From Microbispora rosea (GTDB taxonomy: Bacteria; Actinomycetota; Actinomycetes; Streptosporangiales; Streptosporangiaceae): DNA of 64,000 nt. Of this stretch, positions 18,060 through 26,964 are shown in pieces. The first letter of the stretch is position 1. Every line of letters starts with the position of its first letter. Position numbers and translations under genes: made by a program. The stretch covers positions 186,001 through 250,000 of the forward strand of contig NZ_FTNI01000006.1 in assembly GCF_900156315.1 (NCBI RefSeq). The letters are read 5' to 3'. Below the pieces are notes generated by a model. That model was not told where the DNA came from and did no database searches. It saw only the letters and a program-made list of their open reading frames with translations.

Positions 18060-20171
18060 GTGGGCGAAGAAGAGGTGACGCTGCGGGAAGAGGCGGAGGC
18101 CCGGCTGCGGGCGCTCGCCGGCGATGGGGCGCGGCTGCGCGACGACCAGTGGGCCGCCATCAAGGCCCTGGTCATGGACCGCAGGCGGGCGCTGGTCGTG
18201 CAGCGCACCGGCTGGGGGAAGTCGGCCGTCTACTTCATCGCGACCGCGCTGCTGCGCGAGCTCGGCGAGGGACCCACGGTCATCGTCTCCCCGCTCCTGG
18301 CGCTGATGCGCAACCAGATCGCCGCGGCCGAGCGGGCCGGCATCCACGCCGAGACGATCAACTCGGCCAACCCCGAGGAGTGGGAGAAGGTCTACGGCCA
18401 GGTCGCCGAGGGCGCGGTCGACGTGCTGCTGGTCAGCCCCGAGCGGCTGAACAACCCCGACTTCCGCGACAACGTGCTGCCCGAGCTGGCCGGCAGCGCG
18501 GGTCTCCTGGTGATCGACGAGGCTCACTGCATCTCCGACTGGGGCCACGACTTCCGGCCCGACTACCGCAGGCTCCGCACCCTGCTGGCCGAGCTGCCGC
18601 CGGGCATCCCCGTGCTGGCCACGACGGCCACGGCGAACGCGCGGGTCACCCGCGACGTCGCCGAGCAGCTCGCCGTCATCCAGGAGTGGGACGAACTGCC
18701 CGGTGGCGAGGTGTTCGTCCTGCGCGGCCCCCTGGAGCGAGAGAGCCTCCACCTGAGCGTCGTACGGCTGGGCGGGGCGGACCAGCGGCTCGCCTGGCTG
18801 GCCAGGACGCTGCACGAGCTACCGGGCTCCGGCATCGTCTACACGCTGACCGTCGCCGCGGCCCAGGAGATCGCCGCGTACCTGCGCGAGCAGGGCCACA
18901 CCGTGGCCTCGTACACCGGGCAGACCGAGCCGGCCGACCGGCTGGCGGCCGAGGAGGACCTGCTCGGCAACCGGGTCAAGGCGCTGGTGGCGACCTCGGC
19001 GCTGGGGATGGGCTTCGACAAGCCCGACCTGGGCTTCGTCGTCCATGTGGGCGCGCCCGCATCGCCCGTGGCCTACTACCAGCAGGTCGGCCGGGCCGGG
19101 CGCGGCGTGGAGCGGGCCGAGGTCATCCTGCTGCCCGGCCCCGAGGACCGGGAGATCTGGGCCTACTTCGCCTCGCTCGCCTTCCCTCCGGAGGGCGTGG
19201 TCAGGACGACGCTTGAGGCGCTGTCCGAGGGGGGAGTGCTGTCCACCGCCGCGCTGGAGACGAGGGTCGACCTCAGCCGGAGCCGCCTGGAGATGATGCT
19301 CAAGGTGCTCGACGTGGACGGCGCCGTACGCCGGGTCAAGGGCGGCTGGGAGGCCACCGGCGAGCCGTGGAACTACGACGCCGAGCGCTACGCCCGGGTG
19401 GCCGCCGAGCGCCGCGCGGAGCAGGAGGCCATGCTCGGCTACCTCGCGACCACCGAGTGCCGGGAGCAGTACCTGCGCCGCCACCTCGACGACGAGACCG
19501 CGACGCCGTGCGGCAGGTGTGACAACTGCACCGGCGCCCACCGGTCCGCCGAGGTGCCGGACGAGGCGGTCCGGGCCGCCCAGCAGCGGCTCGCGCGTCC
19601 CGGCGTCGAGATCGAGCCGCGCCGCCAGTGGCCCACCGGCCTGCCGGACCTGAAGGGGCGGATCAAGGCCGAGCTGTGCGCCGAGCCGGGCCGTGTGCTC
19701 GGCCGCCTGACCGACATCGGCTGGGGCACCCGGCTGCGCGACCTGTTCGCGGCGGGCGACGGGCCCGTTCCCGACGACGTGTTCGCGGCCGTGATCGAGG
19801 TGCTGAAGTCGTGGGAGTGGGAGCGGCGTCCGGTCGCGGTGGTCGCGATGCCGTCGGCCACGCGGCCCGCGCTGGTCGCTTCGCTCGCCGAGCGGCTCGC
19901 CCAGGTGGGCCGGCTGGAGTATCTCGGGACCCTCGGTTACCGCGAGGGGTCGCCCGCCGCCAGGCACAACAGCGCCCAGCGGGTGACGGCCATCCGGGGG
20001 ACGCTCGCGATGCCGCGTGACGTGGCCGCGAGGATCGCGGCGGCGGGCGGGCCGGTGCTGCTGGTGGACGACCGGGTGGACAGCGGATGGACGATGGCGC
20101 TGGCCGCCGCCCAGGTCCGTCACGCCGGGGCGCCCGCAGTGCTGCCTCTGGCCCTGGCCGTCACCAACTGA
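18060..20171 (+). CDS. RecQ-family DNA helicase with C-terminal phosphoribosyltransferase-like domain
   Basis: 703 residues. The SF2 helicase core has motif 0/I (DDQWAAIKAL, QRTGWGKSAVYF), motif II DEAH (VIDEAHCISDWGHDFRPDY), motif III (ATTATAN) and motif VI (QQVGRAGRG). A RecQ zinc-binding region follows with CGRCDNC and upstream Cys. From about residue 560 a PRTase-like fold replaces the usual HRDC domain; its PRPP loop is VLLVDDRVDSGWTMALAAAQ. The enzyme should unwind DNA 3'-5'; what the PRTase part does is unknown. GTG 18060 is probably leaderless (TACCAA 7 nt before). This fusion recurs in actinobacteria. Confidence 0.86.
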   Translation: MGEEEVTLREEAEARLRALAGDGARLRDDQWAAIKALVMDRRRALVVQRTGWGKSAVYFIATALLRELGEGPTVIVSPLLALMRNQIAAAERAGIHAETINSANPEEWEKVYGQVAEGAVDVLLVSPERLNNPDFRDNVLPELAGSAGLLVIDEAHCISDWGHDFRPDYRRLRTLLAELPPGIPVLATTATANARVTRDVAEQLAVIQEWDELPGGEVFVLRGPLERESLHLSVVRLGGADQRLAWLARTLHELPGSGIVYTLTVAAAQEIAAYLREQGHTVASYTGQTEPADRLAAEEDLLGNRVKALVATSALGMGFDKPDLGFVVHVGAPASPVAYYQQVGRAGRGVERAEVILLPGPEDREIWAYFASLAFPPEGVVRTTLEALSEGGVLSTAALETRVDLSRSRLEMMLKVLDVDGAVRRVKGGWEATGEPWNYDAERYARVAAERRAEQEAMLGYLATTECREQYLRRHLDDETATPCGRCDNCTGAHRSAEVPDEAVRAAQQRLARPGVEIEPRRQWPTGLPDLKGRIKAELCAEPGRVLGRLTDIGWGTRLRDLFAAGDGPVPDDVFAAVIEVLKSWEWERRPVAVVAMPSATRPALVASLAERLAQVGRLEYLGTLGYREGSPAARHNSAQRVTAIRGTLAMPRDVAARIAAAGGPVLLVDDRVDSGWTMALAAAQVRHAGAPAVLPLALAVTN

Positions 20172-20324
20172 CCGCCTTCCCGCCCCGGGCACTCGGCCCA
20201 CGACCGGGGCCGCGTCCCTGACCGGCGGGGGCGGCGCGCCCGGGCCGGGCTCGGGGACGGATCAGGGTGAGGTCAGGGTGGTCACCCCATCCCGGGGCCG
20301 GGCCTGATCGCCAAGCTTGTCGCC

Positions 20325-20903
20325 ATGAAATCACTTGTTGTGGCTCCGGTCCTGGTCGGCGCGTACGGCGTCGCCCGGATCGCCGACGGATTCGACGGCA
20401 GCCGGGGGCCGGGCCTGGCCTGGACCCTGGGGCACCTGTGCTTCCTGGCCGCGTTGGTTCTCTTCGTGCAGATCTTCGGGCGGCTCCGGACGATGGCCGG
20501 CGGTGGCGTGACGGCCACGGCGGGGTACGCCGCCGGCCTCGCCGGGGCGCTGGCGCTGGCCGCGCAGTTCACGATCGACATCGTGGTCGGCTTCCTGTCC
20601 GCCGACCACGACGCGATGGGTCCGCGCTTCGACGCCGTCAAGGCGATCCCGGGCGTCGAGCCGGTCGTGTACACCGTCGTGCCGTTGCTGTTCTACGTCG
20701 GCATGGTCGTGCTGGTGGCCCGGCTCGCCGCAGGGCGGCGGGTGCCGTGGTGGAGCGCGGTGCTGGTGCTCGCGCAGGCCGTGCTCCCGCTGGTGAGCAA
20801 GGACCTGATCCCGCTGGGAGCGGCCCTGCTCCTGCTGGCCTTCGTGCCGCTGCTGCGGCTGCGGCCCGCGGAGCCGGCCGTGCTCGCCAGAAGCCCGTTC
20901 TGA
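20325..20903 (+). CDS. Integral membrane protein of unknown function
   Basis: 192 residues with six predicted membrane helices (for example LAWTLGHLCFLAALVLFVQI, GYAAGLAGALALAAQFTIDI, PVVYTVVPLLFYVGMVVLV). No signature recognised. Its stop codon lies inside the first unit of a 16-bp tandem repeat, so the last codons (SPF) belong to the repeat. The start ATG 20325 has no strong ribosome site. Confidence 0.65.
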   Translation: MKSLVVAPVLVGAYGVARIADGFDGSRGPGLAWTLGHLCFLAALVLFVQIFGRLRTMAGGGVTATAGYAAGLAGALALAAQFTIDIVVGFLSADHDAMGPRFDAVKAIPGVEPVVYTVVPLLFYVGMVVLVARLAAGRRVPWWSAVLVLAQAVLPLVSKDLIPLGAALLLLAFVPLLRLRPAEPAVLARSPF

Positions 20904-20980
20904 GCCCTGCCTGTTGTGAGCCCTGCCTGTTGTGAGCCCTGCCTGTTGTGAGCCCTGCCCGTTCTGAGCGCTGCCGGTTC
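20901..20980. repeat. 16-bp tandem repeat starting at a stop codon
   Basis: Three perfect copies of TGAGCCCTGCCTGTTG (20901-20948), then two diverged copies (to 20980) and further decay to about 21040. The first TGA is the stop of the membrane-protein gene, and the preceding bases AGCCCGTTC resemble the unit, so the repeat grew out of the gene end. Confidence 0.85.
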
Positions 20981-21042
20981 CGGGCCCCGCCGTTCCCAGC
21001 TGGGCCCTTCCGTTCCAAGCCGGGCCCTGCCGAGCCTCGGGG

Positions 21043-21939
21043 TCAGAGACGGGGGCGGGCGCCGAGGTTGGAGATGCACTTGGCGGCGAGGGCGTTGCCC
21101 GCCGCCAGTGCCTCGGCGGCCGGCTTGCCGTCCAGCCAGACCGGCAGGAAACCGGCGGTGAAGGCGTCACCGGCGCCGGTGCCGTCCACGATCCGGTCGA
21201 CGACCTCGCCGGGCGCCCTGACCGGGTCAGGACGGTTGTTGGAGTACCAGAGCGAGCCCTCGGCGTTGAGTTTGATCACGACCTGGGGGAACCAGGCGGT
21301 CAGCACCTTGGCCGCGGCGGCGGGGTCATCCCTGCCGGTGAGCACCTTGGCCTGGTCGGCGTTGGCGAACAGCAGCTTCGCGCCGTCGGTCCATTCGAGG
21401 AACGGCTCGGCGCCGGTCCGCTCCAGGGGAGCGGAGGAGGCGCAGTCCACGGAGATGGACATGCCGGCGCGCCGGGCCATGTCGAGCGCGGCGAGGCCGG
21501 CGTCGCGCGACCCCTCGTTGATCAGCGTGTAGCCCGACATGTGCAGGTGGCCCCCGCCGCCGCCGAACAGGTCGCGCGGCAGGTCCTCGGGGGACAGCGC
21601 GGCGTTGGCGCCGGGGTCGGACAGCATGGTCCGCTCGCCCTTGTGGGTGACGAGCACGACGCAGGTGCCGGTCGGCCGCTCGGGGTCCATGACGAGCCGG
21701 GCGTCCACGCCGTATCCCATGAGCTCCATGTCGCGGTTGCGGCCGGTGATGTCGGCGCCGCGCCGGCCGATGAAGGCGACCTCCGAGCCCTCCACGGCGA
21801 GCCAGGAGGCGATGTTGGCGCCGGAGCCGCCACCGTGCATGGTCACGACGGCCGGGGTGTCGCTCGCCCTAGCAAGAGGGAATTTCGCGCGGGCGACCGC
21901 GTCCGTCATGAGATCGCCCACCACGACGACCCGCGTCAT
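21043..21939 (-). CDS. PfkB-family carbohydrate kinase
   Basis: 298 residues, ribokinase fold. The N-terminal signature is MHGGGSGANIASWLAVEG (residues 34-51) and the C-terminal catalytic signature DGTGAGDAFTAGFL (about 248-261) has the general-base Asp. It phosphorylates a sugar or nucleoside with ATP; the substrate cannot be read from sequence. The start is ATG 21939 after GGTGGTGACATC. It stands alone, convergent with the membrane protein gene. Confidence 0.85.
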   Translation of the reverse strand: MTRVVVVGDLMTDAVARAKFPLARASDTPAVVTMHGGGSGANIASWLAVEGSEVAFIGRRGADITGRNRDMELMGYGVDARLVMDPERPTGTCVVLVTHKGERTMLSDPGANAALSPEDLPRDLFGGGGGHLHMSGYTLINEGSRDAGLAALDMARRAGMSISVDCASSAPLERTGAEPFLEWTDGAKLLFANADQAKVLTGRDDPAAAAKVLTAWFPQVVIKLNAEGSLWYSNNRPDPVRAPGEVVDRIVDGTGAGDAFTAGFLPVWLDGKPAAEALAAGNALAAKCISNLGARPRL

Positions 21940-22216
21940 GATGTCACCACCTTGCCAACTGCTTGTGGAGGTGAGCCATGCCCAAGGAGGGGCGGCGTCC
22001 TCTCCGTGCTATGAGGCTGACGTCCAGAAACCTAACAGCTTCCAGGGGCGTCGTGGGGTGGAGAGCGGACAGACGGGCACAGTCGATGCACAAGCGTTGC
22101 CCAGCTTGCCACGTCAGGGCTGGTAGATCCCCTATAAGCGGATCCGGAATGCGGATCCGTCAGTCGTAAGAAATGTCTCAATACAGGCCAAGCCGGACGC
22201 CGCTAGCCTCGACTGT
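21940..22216. other. Intergenic region with weak small frame and leaderless promoter
   Basis: 277 bp between divergent genes. A 63-codon frame (21978-22169, +) has an excellent ribosome site, GGAGGTG 5 nt before ATG, but its composition is unlike local genes (many Arg, Ser, few GC-rich third positions). GGATCC...GGATCC at 22139-22157 is an inverted repeat. TAGCCT (22204-22209) is the likely -10 of the leaderless gene that starts at 22217. Confidence 0.4.
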
Positions 22217-24898
22217 GTGCACCCTCAGTACCCCGCCCACTGGGAGGCGGACGTCGTGCTGTCCGACGGCGGCACCGCCCACGTGCGCCCGATCAGGCCG
22301 GACGACGCCGACATGCTGCGCTCGTTCTATTCGCGGCTGTCCGCGGAGTCCATCTACTTCCGGTACTTCGGGCCGCGTCCCCGCCTGACCGACAAGGACG
22401 TGGTCTGGTTCACCAACGTCGACTACGACAACCGGGTCGCCCTCATCGCCACGATCGGCACCGAGATGGTCGCAGTCGTGCGGTACGACCGGGTGCAGCC
22501 GCGCGACCACGCCGAGGTGGCCTTCCTGGTCGAGGACGCCCACCAGGGCAGGGGCGTGGCCGCGGTGCTGATGGAGCACCTGCGGGCCGCCGCGCGCGAG
22601 CGCGGGATCAAGACCTTCATCGCGGACGTGCTGCCGGGCAACCACCGGATGATGGGCCTGTTCCGCCAGGCCGGCTACACGGCGCAGAGCCAGTTCGAGG
22701 ACGGCGTCGTGCGCATGACGCTCGACCTGTCCAGCACCGAGACCGCGCTGGAGGTCCGGCTCGCCCGCGAGCACCGCGCCGAGGCGCGCTCGATCGCCCG
22801 CCTGCTGACGCCGGAGTCGGTCGCGGTCATCGGCGCGAGCCGCGAACCGGGCGGGATCGGCCAGACGGTCCTGCGCAACCTGCTCGCCGCCGACTTCACC
22901 GGCCCCGTCTACCCCGTCCACCGGCACGTACGGGCCGTGGCCGGCGTCCGGGCGCACCGCAGCGTGTCGGCCATCGACGGCGAGGTGGACCTCGCCGTGC
23001 TGGCGGTCCCCGCGGAAGGTGTGCTCGAACTGGTCGAGGAGTGCGCGGAGAAGGGCGTGAAGGGCCTGGTCGTGGTCTCGTCCGGGTTCGGCGAGACCGG
23101 GCCGGAGGGCCGGGCCCGCCAGGAGGAGCTGGTCCGCATCGCCCGGGCGTACGGCATCCGCGTGGTGGGGCCCAACTGCCTGGGCATCGCCAACACCGAC
23201 CCCGCGGTACGGCTCAACGCGACGCTCGCGGCGACCCTGCCGGGGCGGGGGAGGGTCGGGTTCTTCAGCCAGTCGGGCGCGCTCGGCACCGCCCTGCTGC
23301 AGCGGGTGGCGCAGCGCGGCATGGGCATCTCGACGTTCGTCTCGGCGGGCAACCGGGCCGACGTGTCCGGCAACGACCTCCTCCAATACTGGGAGGAGGA
23401 CCCGGCGACCGACGTGATCCTGCTCTACCTGGAGTCCATCGGGAACCCGCGCAAGTTCACCCGGCTGGCCCGGCGGATCTCCCGGTCCAAGCCGATCGTG
23501 GTGGTCAAGTCGCGCGGCGTCCCCGGCGGGCACCGCGCGCCCGTGCTCGCGCTGCCCGACACCGCGCTGAGCTCGCTGTTCGCGCAGGCCGGGGTCATCC
23601 GGGTGGACGACCTGGTCCAGCTCTTCGACGTCGCCCAGCTCCTGGCGCACCAGCCGCTGCCGGCCGGGCCCCGGGTGGGCGTGGTCGGCAACTCCGACGC
23701 GCTCACGCTGCTCGCGGAGGAGGCGTGCGCCGGCGCCGGTCTGCAGCCGAGCGCGCCGGTGAACCTCGGCGCCCGCGCCGGCGCCGCCGAGTTCGCCGAG
23801 GCCCTGCGGAGCGTCCTGCCCGAGGTGGACGCCGCAGTCGCGATCTACATGCCGCCGATCCCCGGAGACTGCCGCGAGGTGGCCGAGGCGCTGCTGGAGG
23901 TCGCGCGGGAGTCGGGCAAGCCGGTGCTGGCCACCTTCCAGGGCGCCCTGGGCATGCCCGCCGACCTGCGCGTGACGGACGGCCCCGGCGACGACTCCCC
24001 CCAGCGTGGGTCGATCCCGTCGTACCCCGCCCCGGAGGAGGCGGTCCGCGCGCTTGCCCATGTCGTCCGGTACGCCCAGTGGCGCAGGCAGCCGCCCGGC
24101 ACGGTCCCGTCCGTCGAGGGGATCGACACCGCCGCGGCACGGGAGATCGTCGCCGCGGCTCTGGCCGGCGAGGGAACGGCCGGCGAGGGCGCGGACGGCG
24201 AGGGGGCGGTCGGCGAGGGGGCGGTCGGCGAGGAGCGGGAGATCGACGCGACCGCGCTGCTGGCCTGCTACGGCATCCAGGTCTGGCCGGCGCACGTCGC
24301 GGCCGACGCCGAGGAGGCCGTCGTCGCCGCCGAGCGGATCGGCTGGCCCGTCGTGGTCAAGTCGGCCGACCCGGAGGACGCCCGCCGCGCCGGCACCGTC
24401 CGCATCGGCCTCACCGAGCCCGCCGGGGTCCGGCAGGCGTACGCCGATCTCGCCGCGCTCCTCGGGCCCGGCACGCCGCTCGCGGTGCAGCGCATGGCGC
24501 CGCAGCCCTCGGTGCCGACCGTCGTCGGCGTGACCCAGGACCGCTATTTCGGCGGGGTCGTCACCTTCGGGCTCGGCGAGGTCACCGCCCGGCTGCTCGG
24601 CGACCAGGCCTACCGCCTCGCGCCGCTCACCGCCGAGGACGCGGCGGGGCTGGTGCGGTCGGTCCGCGCCGCGCCGTTGCTGTTCGGCGAGTACGGCTAC
24701 CAGGCGGTGGCCGTCGAGGCGCTGGAGGACCTGCTGGTGCGGGTCGGTCTGCTCGCCGACGCCCTGCCCGAGGTCGCGAGGATGGACCTCGACCAGGTCC
24801 TTGCGGGCGCGTCCGGCGTGGCCGTGCTGGGTGCGCGGGCCGTCCTGCGGCCCGTCACCGCGCTGCGCCCCGACGTCGGGCCCCGCCGCCTGAGCTGA
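22217..24898 (+). CDS. GNAT acetyltransferase fused to NDP-forming acyl-CoA synthetase (Pat-like)
   Basis: 893 residues. The N-terminal GNAT domain (about 15-180) has HAEVAFLVEDAHQGRGVAAVLM. It is followed by the ADP-forming acetyl-CoA synthetase alpha part: CoA-binding SVAVIGASREPGGIGQTVLRN, then VGPNCLGIANTD and SQSGALGTALLQ. Last comes the ATP-grasp beta part (about 665-890; WPVVVKSADPEDARRAGTVR, FGGVVTFGLGE). Homologues such as Salmonella Pat acetylate lysines of acyl-CoA synthetases; the N-terminal GNAT placement is the actinobacterial form. A 15-bp repeat encodes the linker before the ATP-grasp. GTG 22217 is 7 nt after TAGCCT, so it is leaderless. Confidence 0.88.
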   Translation: MHPQYPAHWEADVVLSDGGTAHVRPIRPDDADMLRSFYSRLSAESIYFRYFGPRPRLTDKDVVWFTNVDYDNRVALIATIGTEMVAVVRYDRVQPRDHAEVAFLVEDAHQGRGVAAVLMEHLRAAARERGIKTFIADVLPGNHRMMGLFRQAGYTAQSQFEDGVVRMTLDLSSTETALEVRLAREHRAEARSIARLLTPESVAVIGASREPGGIGQTVLRNLLAADFTGPVYPVHRHVRAVAGVRAHRSVSAIDGEVDLAVLAVPAEGVLELVEECAEKGVKGLVVVSSGFGETGPEGRARQEELVRIARAYGIRVVGPNCLGIANTDPAVRLNATLAATLPGRGRVGFFSQSGALGTALLQRVAQRGMGISTFVSAGNRADVSGNDLLQYWEEDPATDVILLYLESIGNPRKFTRLARRISRSKPIVVVKSRGVPGGHRAPVLALPDTALSSLFAQAGVIRVDDLVQLFDVAQLLAHQPLPAGPRVGVVGNSDALTLLAEEACAGAGLQPSAPVNLGARAGAAEFAEALRSVLPEVDAAVAIYMPPIPGDCREVAEALLEVARESGKPVLATFQGALGMPADLRVTDGPGDDSPQRGSIPSYPAPEEAVRALAHVVRYAQWRRQPPGTVPSVEGIDTAAAREIVAAALAGEGTAGEGADGEGAVGEGAVGEEREIDATALLACYGIQVWPAHVAADAEEAVVAAERIGWPVVVKSADPEDARRAGTVRIGLTEPAGVRQAYADLAALLGPGTPLAVQRMAPQPSVPTVVGVTQDRYFGGVVTFGLGEVTARLLGDQAYRLAPLTAEDAAGLVRSVRAAPLLFGEYGYQAVAVEALEDLLVRVGLLADALPEVARMDLDQVLAGASGVAVLGARAVLRPVTALRPDVGPRRLS
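24167..24226. repeat. 15-bp in-frame tandem repeat in the GNAT-synthetase linker
   Basis: Four units of GGCGAGGGGGCGGTC, the last two identical, starting at 24167. They encode GEGxx pentapeptides in the flexible linker between the alpha and ATP-grasp parts. Confidence 0.85.
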
Positions 24899-24964
24899 TC
24901 GACGCCGTCCGGGCTGATCGGGGAGGCCTGAGCTGATGGGCGCCGTCCGGGCTGATCGGGGCGG
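24889..24964. repeat. 38-bp direct repeat across a stop codon
   Basis: Unit 1 (24889-24926) and unit 2 (24927-24964) begin CCTGAGCTGAT and differ at only a few bases. Unit 1 contains the last codons and TGA of the GNAT-synthetase gene, so the gene end has been duplicated into the intergenic space. Confidence 0.85.
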
Positions 24965-25029
24965 CGTCACGCCGTGGGCGGAAAACCCGTCCCGTCGCGG
25001 TGTGAAACAGGTGTCCCTTACAGGGCAGG

Positions 25030-25632
25030 ATGGACCCCATGAGGGAAACCCGAGTCTCCGCCGCGGGCTTGCGCGAGGCCATAGATCGCAGCGGCTACTA
25101 CCCGGATCTGGTGGCCGACGCCGTCGACTCCGCGCTCGGCAACGAGGCGGTCACGGCGTACGTCGTGCATCACGAGGCCACGTTCGACCCGGCGATGGAG
25201 GTACGCAGGCACGTCACGGTCCTGGTCCTTTCACCCACCCGGCTGCTGGTCTGCCACACCGACGAGCACCCGCCCGCCGAGGGCATGCCCGCCTCGCACG
25301 CCTCCACCACCACCGAGGCGGTGAGGCTCAGCCGCATCCAGTCGGTCGCCGTGACCAGGGTCGTGCCCGACCCCGCGGCGTACGCGCCGGGCGTCCCCCC
25401 GACGGAGGTCACGCTGACGATCGGGTGGGGCGCGATCTCCCACGTCGATCTCGAACCGGCGACCTGCGGCGACGAGAACTGCGAGGCCGACCACGGCTAC
25501 ACCGGCGCGATCACGGCCGACGACCTGTCCCTGCGGGTCAGCGAGGCCGCCGACGGTCCCGAGGCCGTCACCCACGTGCTGGCGTTCGCGAAGGCGCTGT
25601 CGGAGGCCACCGCCAAGGCGGCGACGACCTGA
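25030..25632 (+). CDS. DUF5998-family protein
   Basis: 200 residues. The block LREAIDRSGYYPDLVADAVD at the start, VHHEATFD, RRHVTVLVLSPTRLLVCHTDEH and the Cys pair in CGDENCEADHGYTG are those of the actinobacterial DUF5998 family. It lies 30 nt upstream of an alkaline-phosphatase-family gene, a pairing also seen in Streptomyces, so the two are likely cotranscribed. ATG 25030 or ATG 25039 may be the start. Function unknown. Confidence 0.78.
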   Translation: MDPMRETRVSAAGLREAIDRSGYYPDLVADAVDSALGNEAVTAYVVHHEATFDPAMEVRRHVTVLVLSPTRLLVCHTDEHPPAEGMPASHASTTTEAVRLSRIQSVAVTRVVPDPAAYAPGVPPTEVTLTIGWGAISHVDLEPATCGDENCEADHGYTGAITADDLSLRVSEAADGPEAVTHVLAFAKALSEATAKAATT

Positions 25633-25662
25633 CCGTCCCCCCTTGAGCCGACGGGAGGCGAC

Positions 25663-26835
25663 GTGACCGATCCCCAGCCCTCGGGGGTTCCGCCCGGGGA
25701 GCCGTCCGTGGCGTCGCCGCGCGAGCCCGTGCCGTACGTGCCCGCGTACGGCACGGCCTCGCTGGCCGACCTGCCGGGCTCGCTCCTCGCCTCCCTCGGA
25801 CTGCCGACCGGCAACACGCTGGCGCTTGAGCCGGCCCCCCGGGTGTGCCTGTTCCTCGTGGACGGCCTCGGAGCCGAGCTCCTGGCCGCACACCCCGGCG
25901 CCGCGCTGTTCCTCTCGGCCCATCTGCGCGGGACGCTCACGGCAGGCTTCCCCTCCTCGACCCCGACCAGCCTGGCGACCCTGGGCACCGGCGCCCCTCC
26001 CGGAGAGCACGGCATGGTCGGCATCCAGATGGCCGTCCCGGGGGAGGGGCGGCTGTTCAACTGCCTGCGCTGGACGGCTCCCGGCCTGTCGATCGACCCG
26101 GACGTCTGGCAGCCCGCGCCGACCGTCTACGAACGCATGGCGGCGGCGGGGATCGAGCCCGTCTACGTGGCGCCCGCCTGTTTCGACGGCACAGGACTGA
26201 CCCGCGCCGTCTACCGGGGCATGCGCTACCGGGCGGCCGAGAGCCCCGGCGAGCGCGTCGAGGCCGTGCGGCAGGCGCTGCGCGAGACCGAGTTCGTCAC
26301 CGTCTACTACGGCGAGGTCGACCGTACGGGGCACTTCAGCGGGTGGGGCGGCGGCGAGTGGCTCGAACAGCTCGCCGTCGCGGACCGCATGGCCGAGCGC
26401 ATCGCCGAGACGCTGCCGCCGGGCGCGGTGCTGTACGTCACGGCCGACCACGGCATGATCAACGCCACGGACAAGGTGGACGTGGACCACCGCCCCGATC
26501 TGCGGGAGGGCGTGCTCATGCTGAGCGGCGAGCCCCGCGCCCGCCACGTCCACACCTCTCCCGGCGCGGCTTCCGCGGTCCTGGAGACCTGGCGGGAGGC
26601 CCTGCGCGGGCGGGCCTGGGTGGTCACCCGCGAGGAGGCCGTCGCGGCGGGCTGGTTCGGCCGCCGCGTCCGGCGCGAGTGGCTCGGCCGCGTCGGTGAC
26701 GTGGTGGCCGTGCCGTACGGCGAGTGCGTGATCGTGGCCTCGGCCGGGGAGCCGGTGGAGTCTTCCATGATCGGCTACCACGGCTCGCTGACCCCCGCCG
26801 AGCAGAACGTCCCGCTTGTGGAGATTCGCCGCTGA
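25663..26835 (+). CDS. Alkaline phosphatase family protein / nucleotide pyrophosphatase-like
   Basis: 390 residues of the alkaline phosphatase superfamily. Metal and nucleophile sites appear as FLVDGLGAELL (first Asp), GFPSSTPTSLATLGTG (nucleophile Thr region), GEVDRTGH (Asp and His) and VTADHGMIN (Asp-His). It should hydrolyse phosphodiesters or phosphonoesters. No signal peptide is seen, so it is probably cytosolic despite a Pro-rich N-terminus. GTG 25663 has GGGAGG 6 nt upstream. Paired with DUF5998. Confidence 0.82.
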   Translation: MTDPQPSGVPPGEPSVASPREPVPYVPAYGTASLADLPGSLLASLGLPTGNTLALEPAPRVCLFLVDGLGAELLAAHPGAALFLSAHLRGTLTAGFPSSTPTSLATLGTGAPPGEHGMVGIQMAVPGEGRLFNCLRWTAPGLSIDPDVWQPAPTVYERMAAAGIEPVYVAPACFDGTGLTRAVYRGMRYRAAESPGERVEAVRQALRETEFVTVYYGEVDRTGHFSGWGGGEWLEQLAVADRMAERIAETLPPGAVLYVTADHGMINATDKVDVDHRPDLREGVLMLSGEPRARHVHTSPGAASAVLETWREALRGRAWVVTREEAVAAGWFGRRVRREWLGRVGDVVAVPYGECVIVASAGEPVESSMIGYHGSLTPAEQNVPLVEIRR

Positions 26836-26902
26836 CACCGGTGCGAGCTCGCCGCCGACGCTCGTGCGGCGTTCGCCGCCGATCCGCTTGCCCTCCGATC
26901 GC

Positions 26903-26943
26903 CAGTCTGGACTGCTCAGTTTTGGGTGTACAGTCCGGACTGT
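26903..26943. promoter_or_regulatory. Twin palindromes upstream of the MarR gene
   Basis: CAGTCTGGACTG (26903-26914) and ACAGTCCGGACTGT (26930-26943) share arms CAGTC/GACTG. The second is a perfect 14-bp palindrome. Their centres are 28 bp apart, just under three helical turns, 22 bp before the MarR start. This is the layout of an autoregulated MarR operator. Confidence 0.65.
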
Positions 26944-26964
26944 CCTTTTTGGGGGAGGTGCGCC

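Noticed and set aside
21978-22169. 63-codon frame with strong Shine-Dalgarno between pfkB and the GNAT-synthetase
   Set aside because: Codon use and composition are unlike genes nearby and the content is basic and unstructured; kept only as a note in the intergenic entry.
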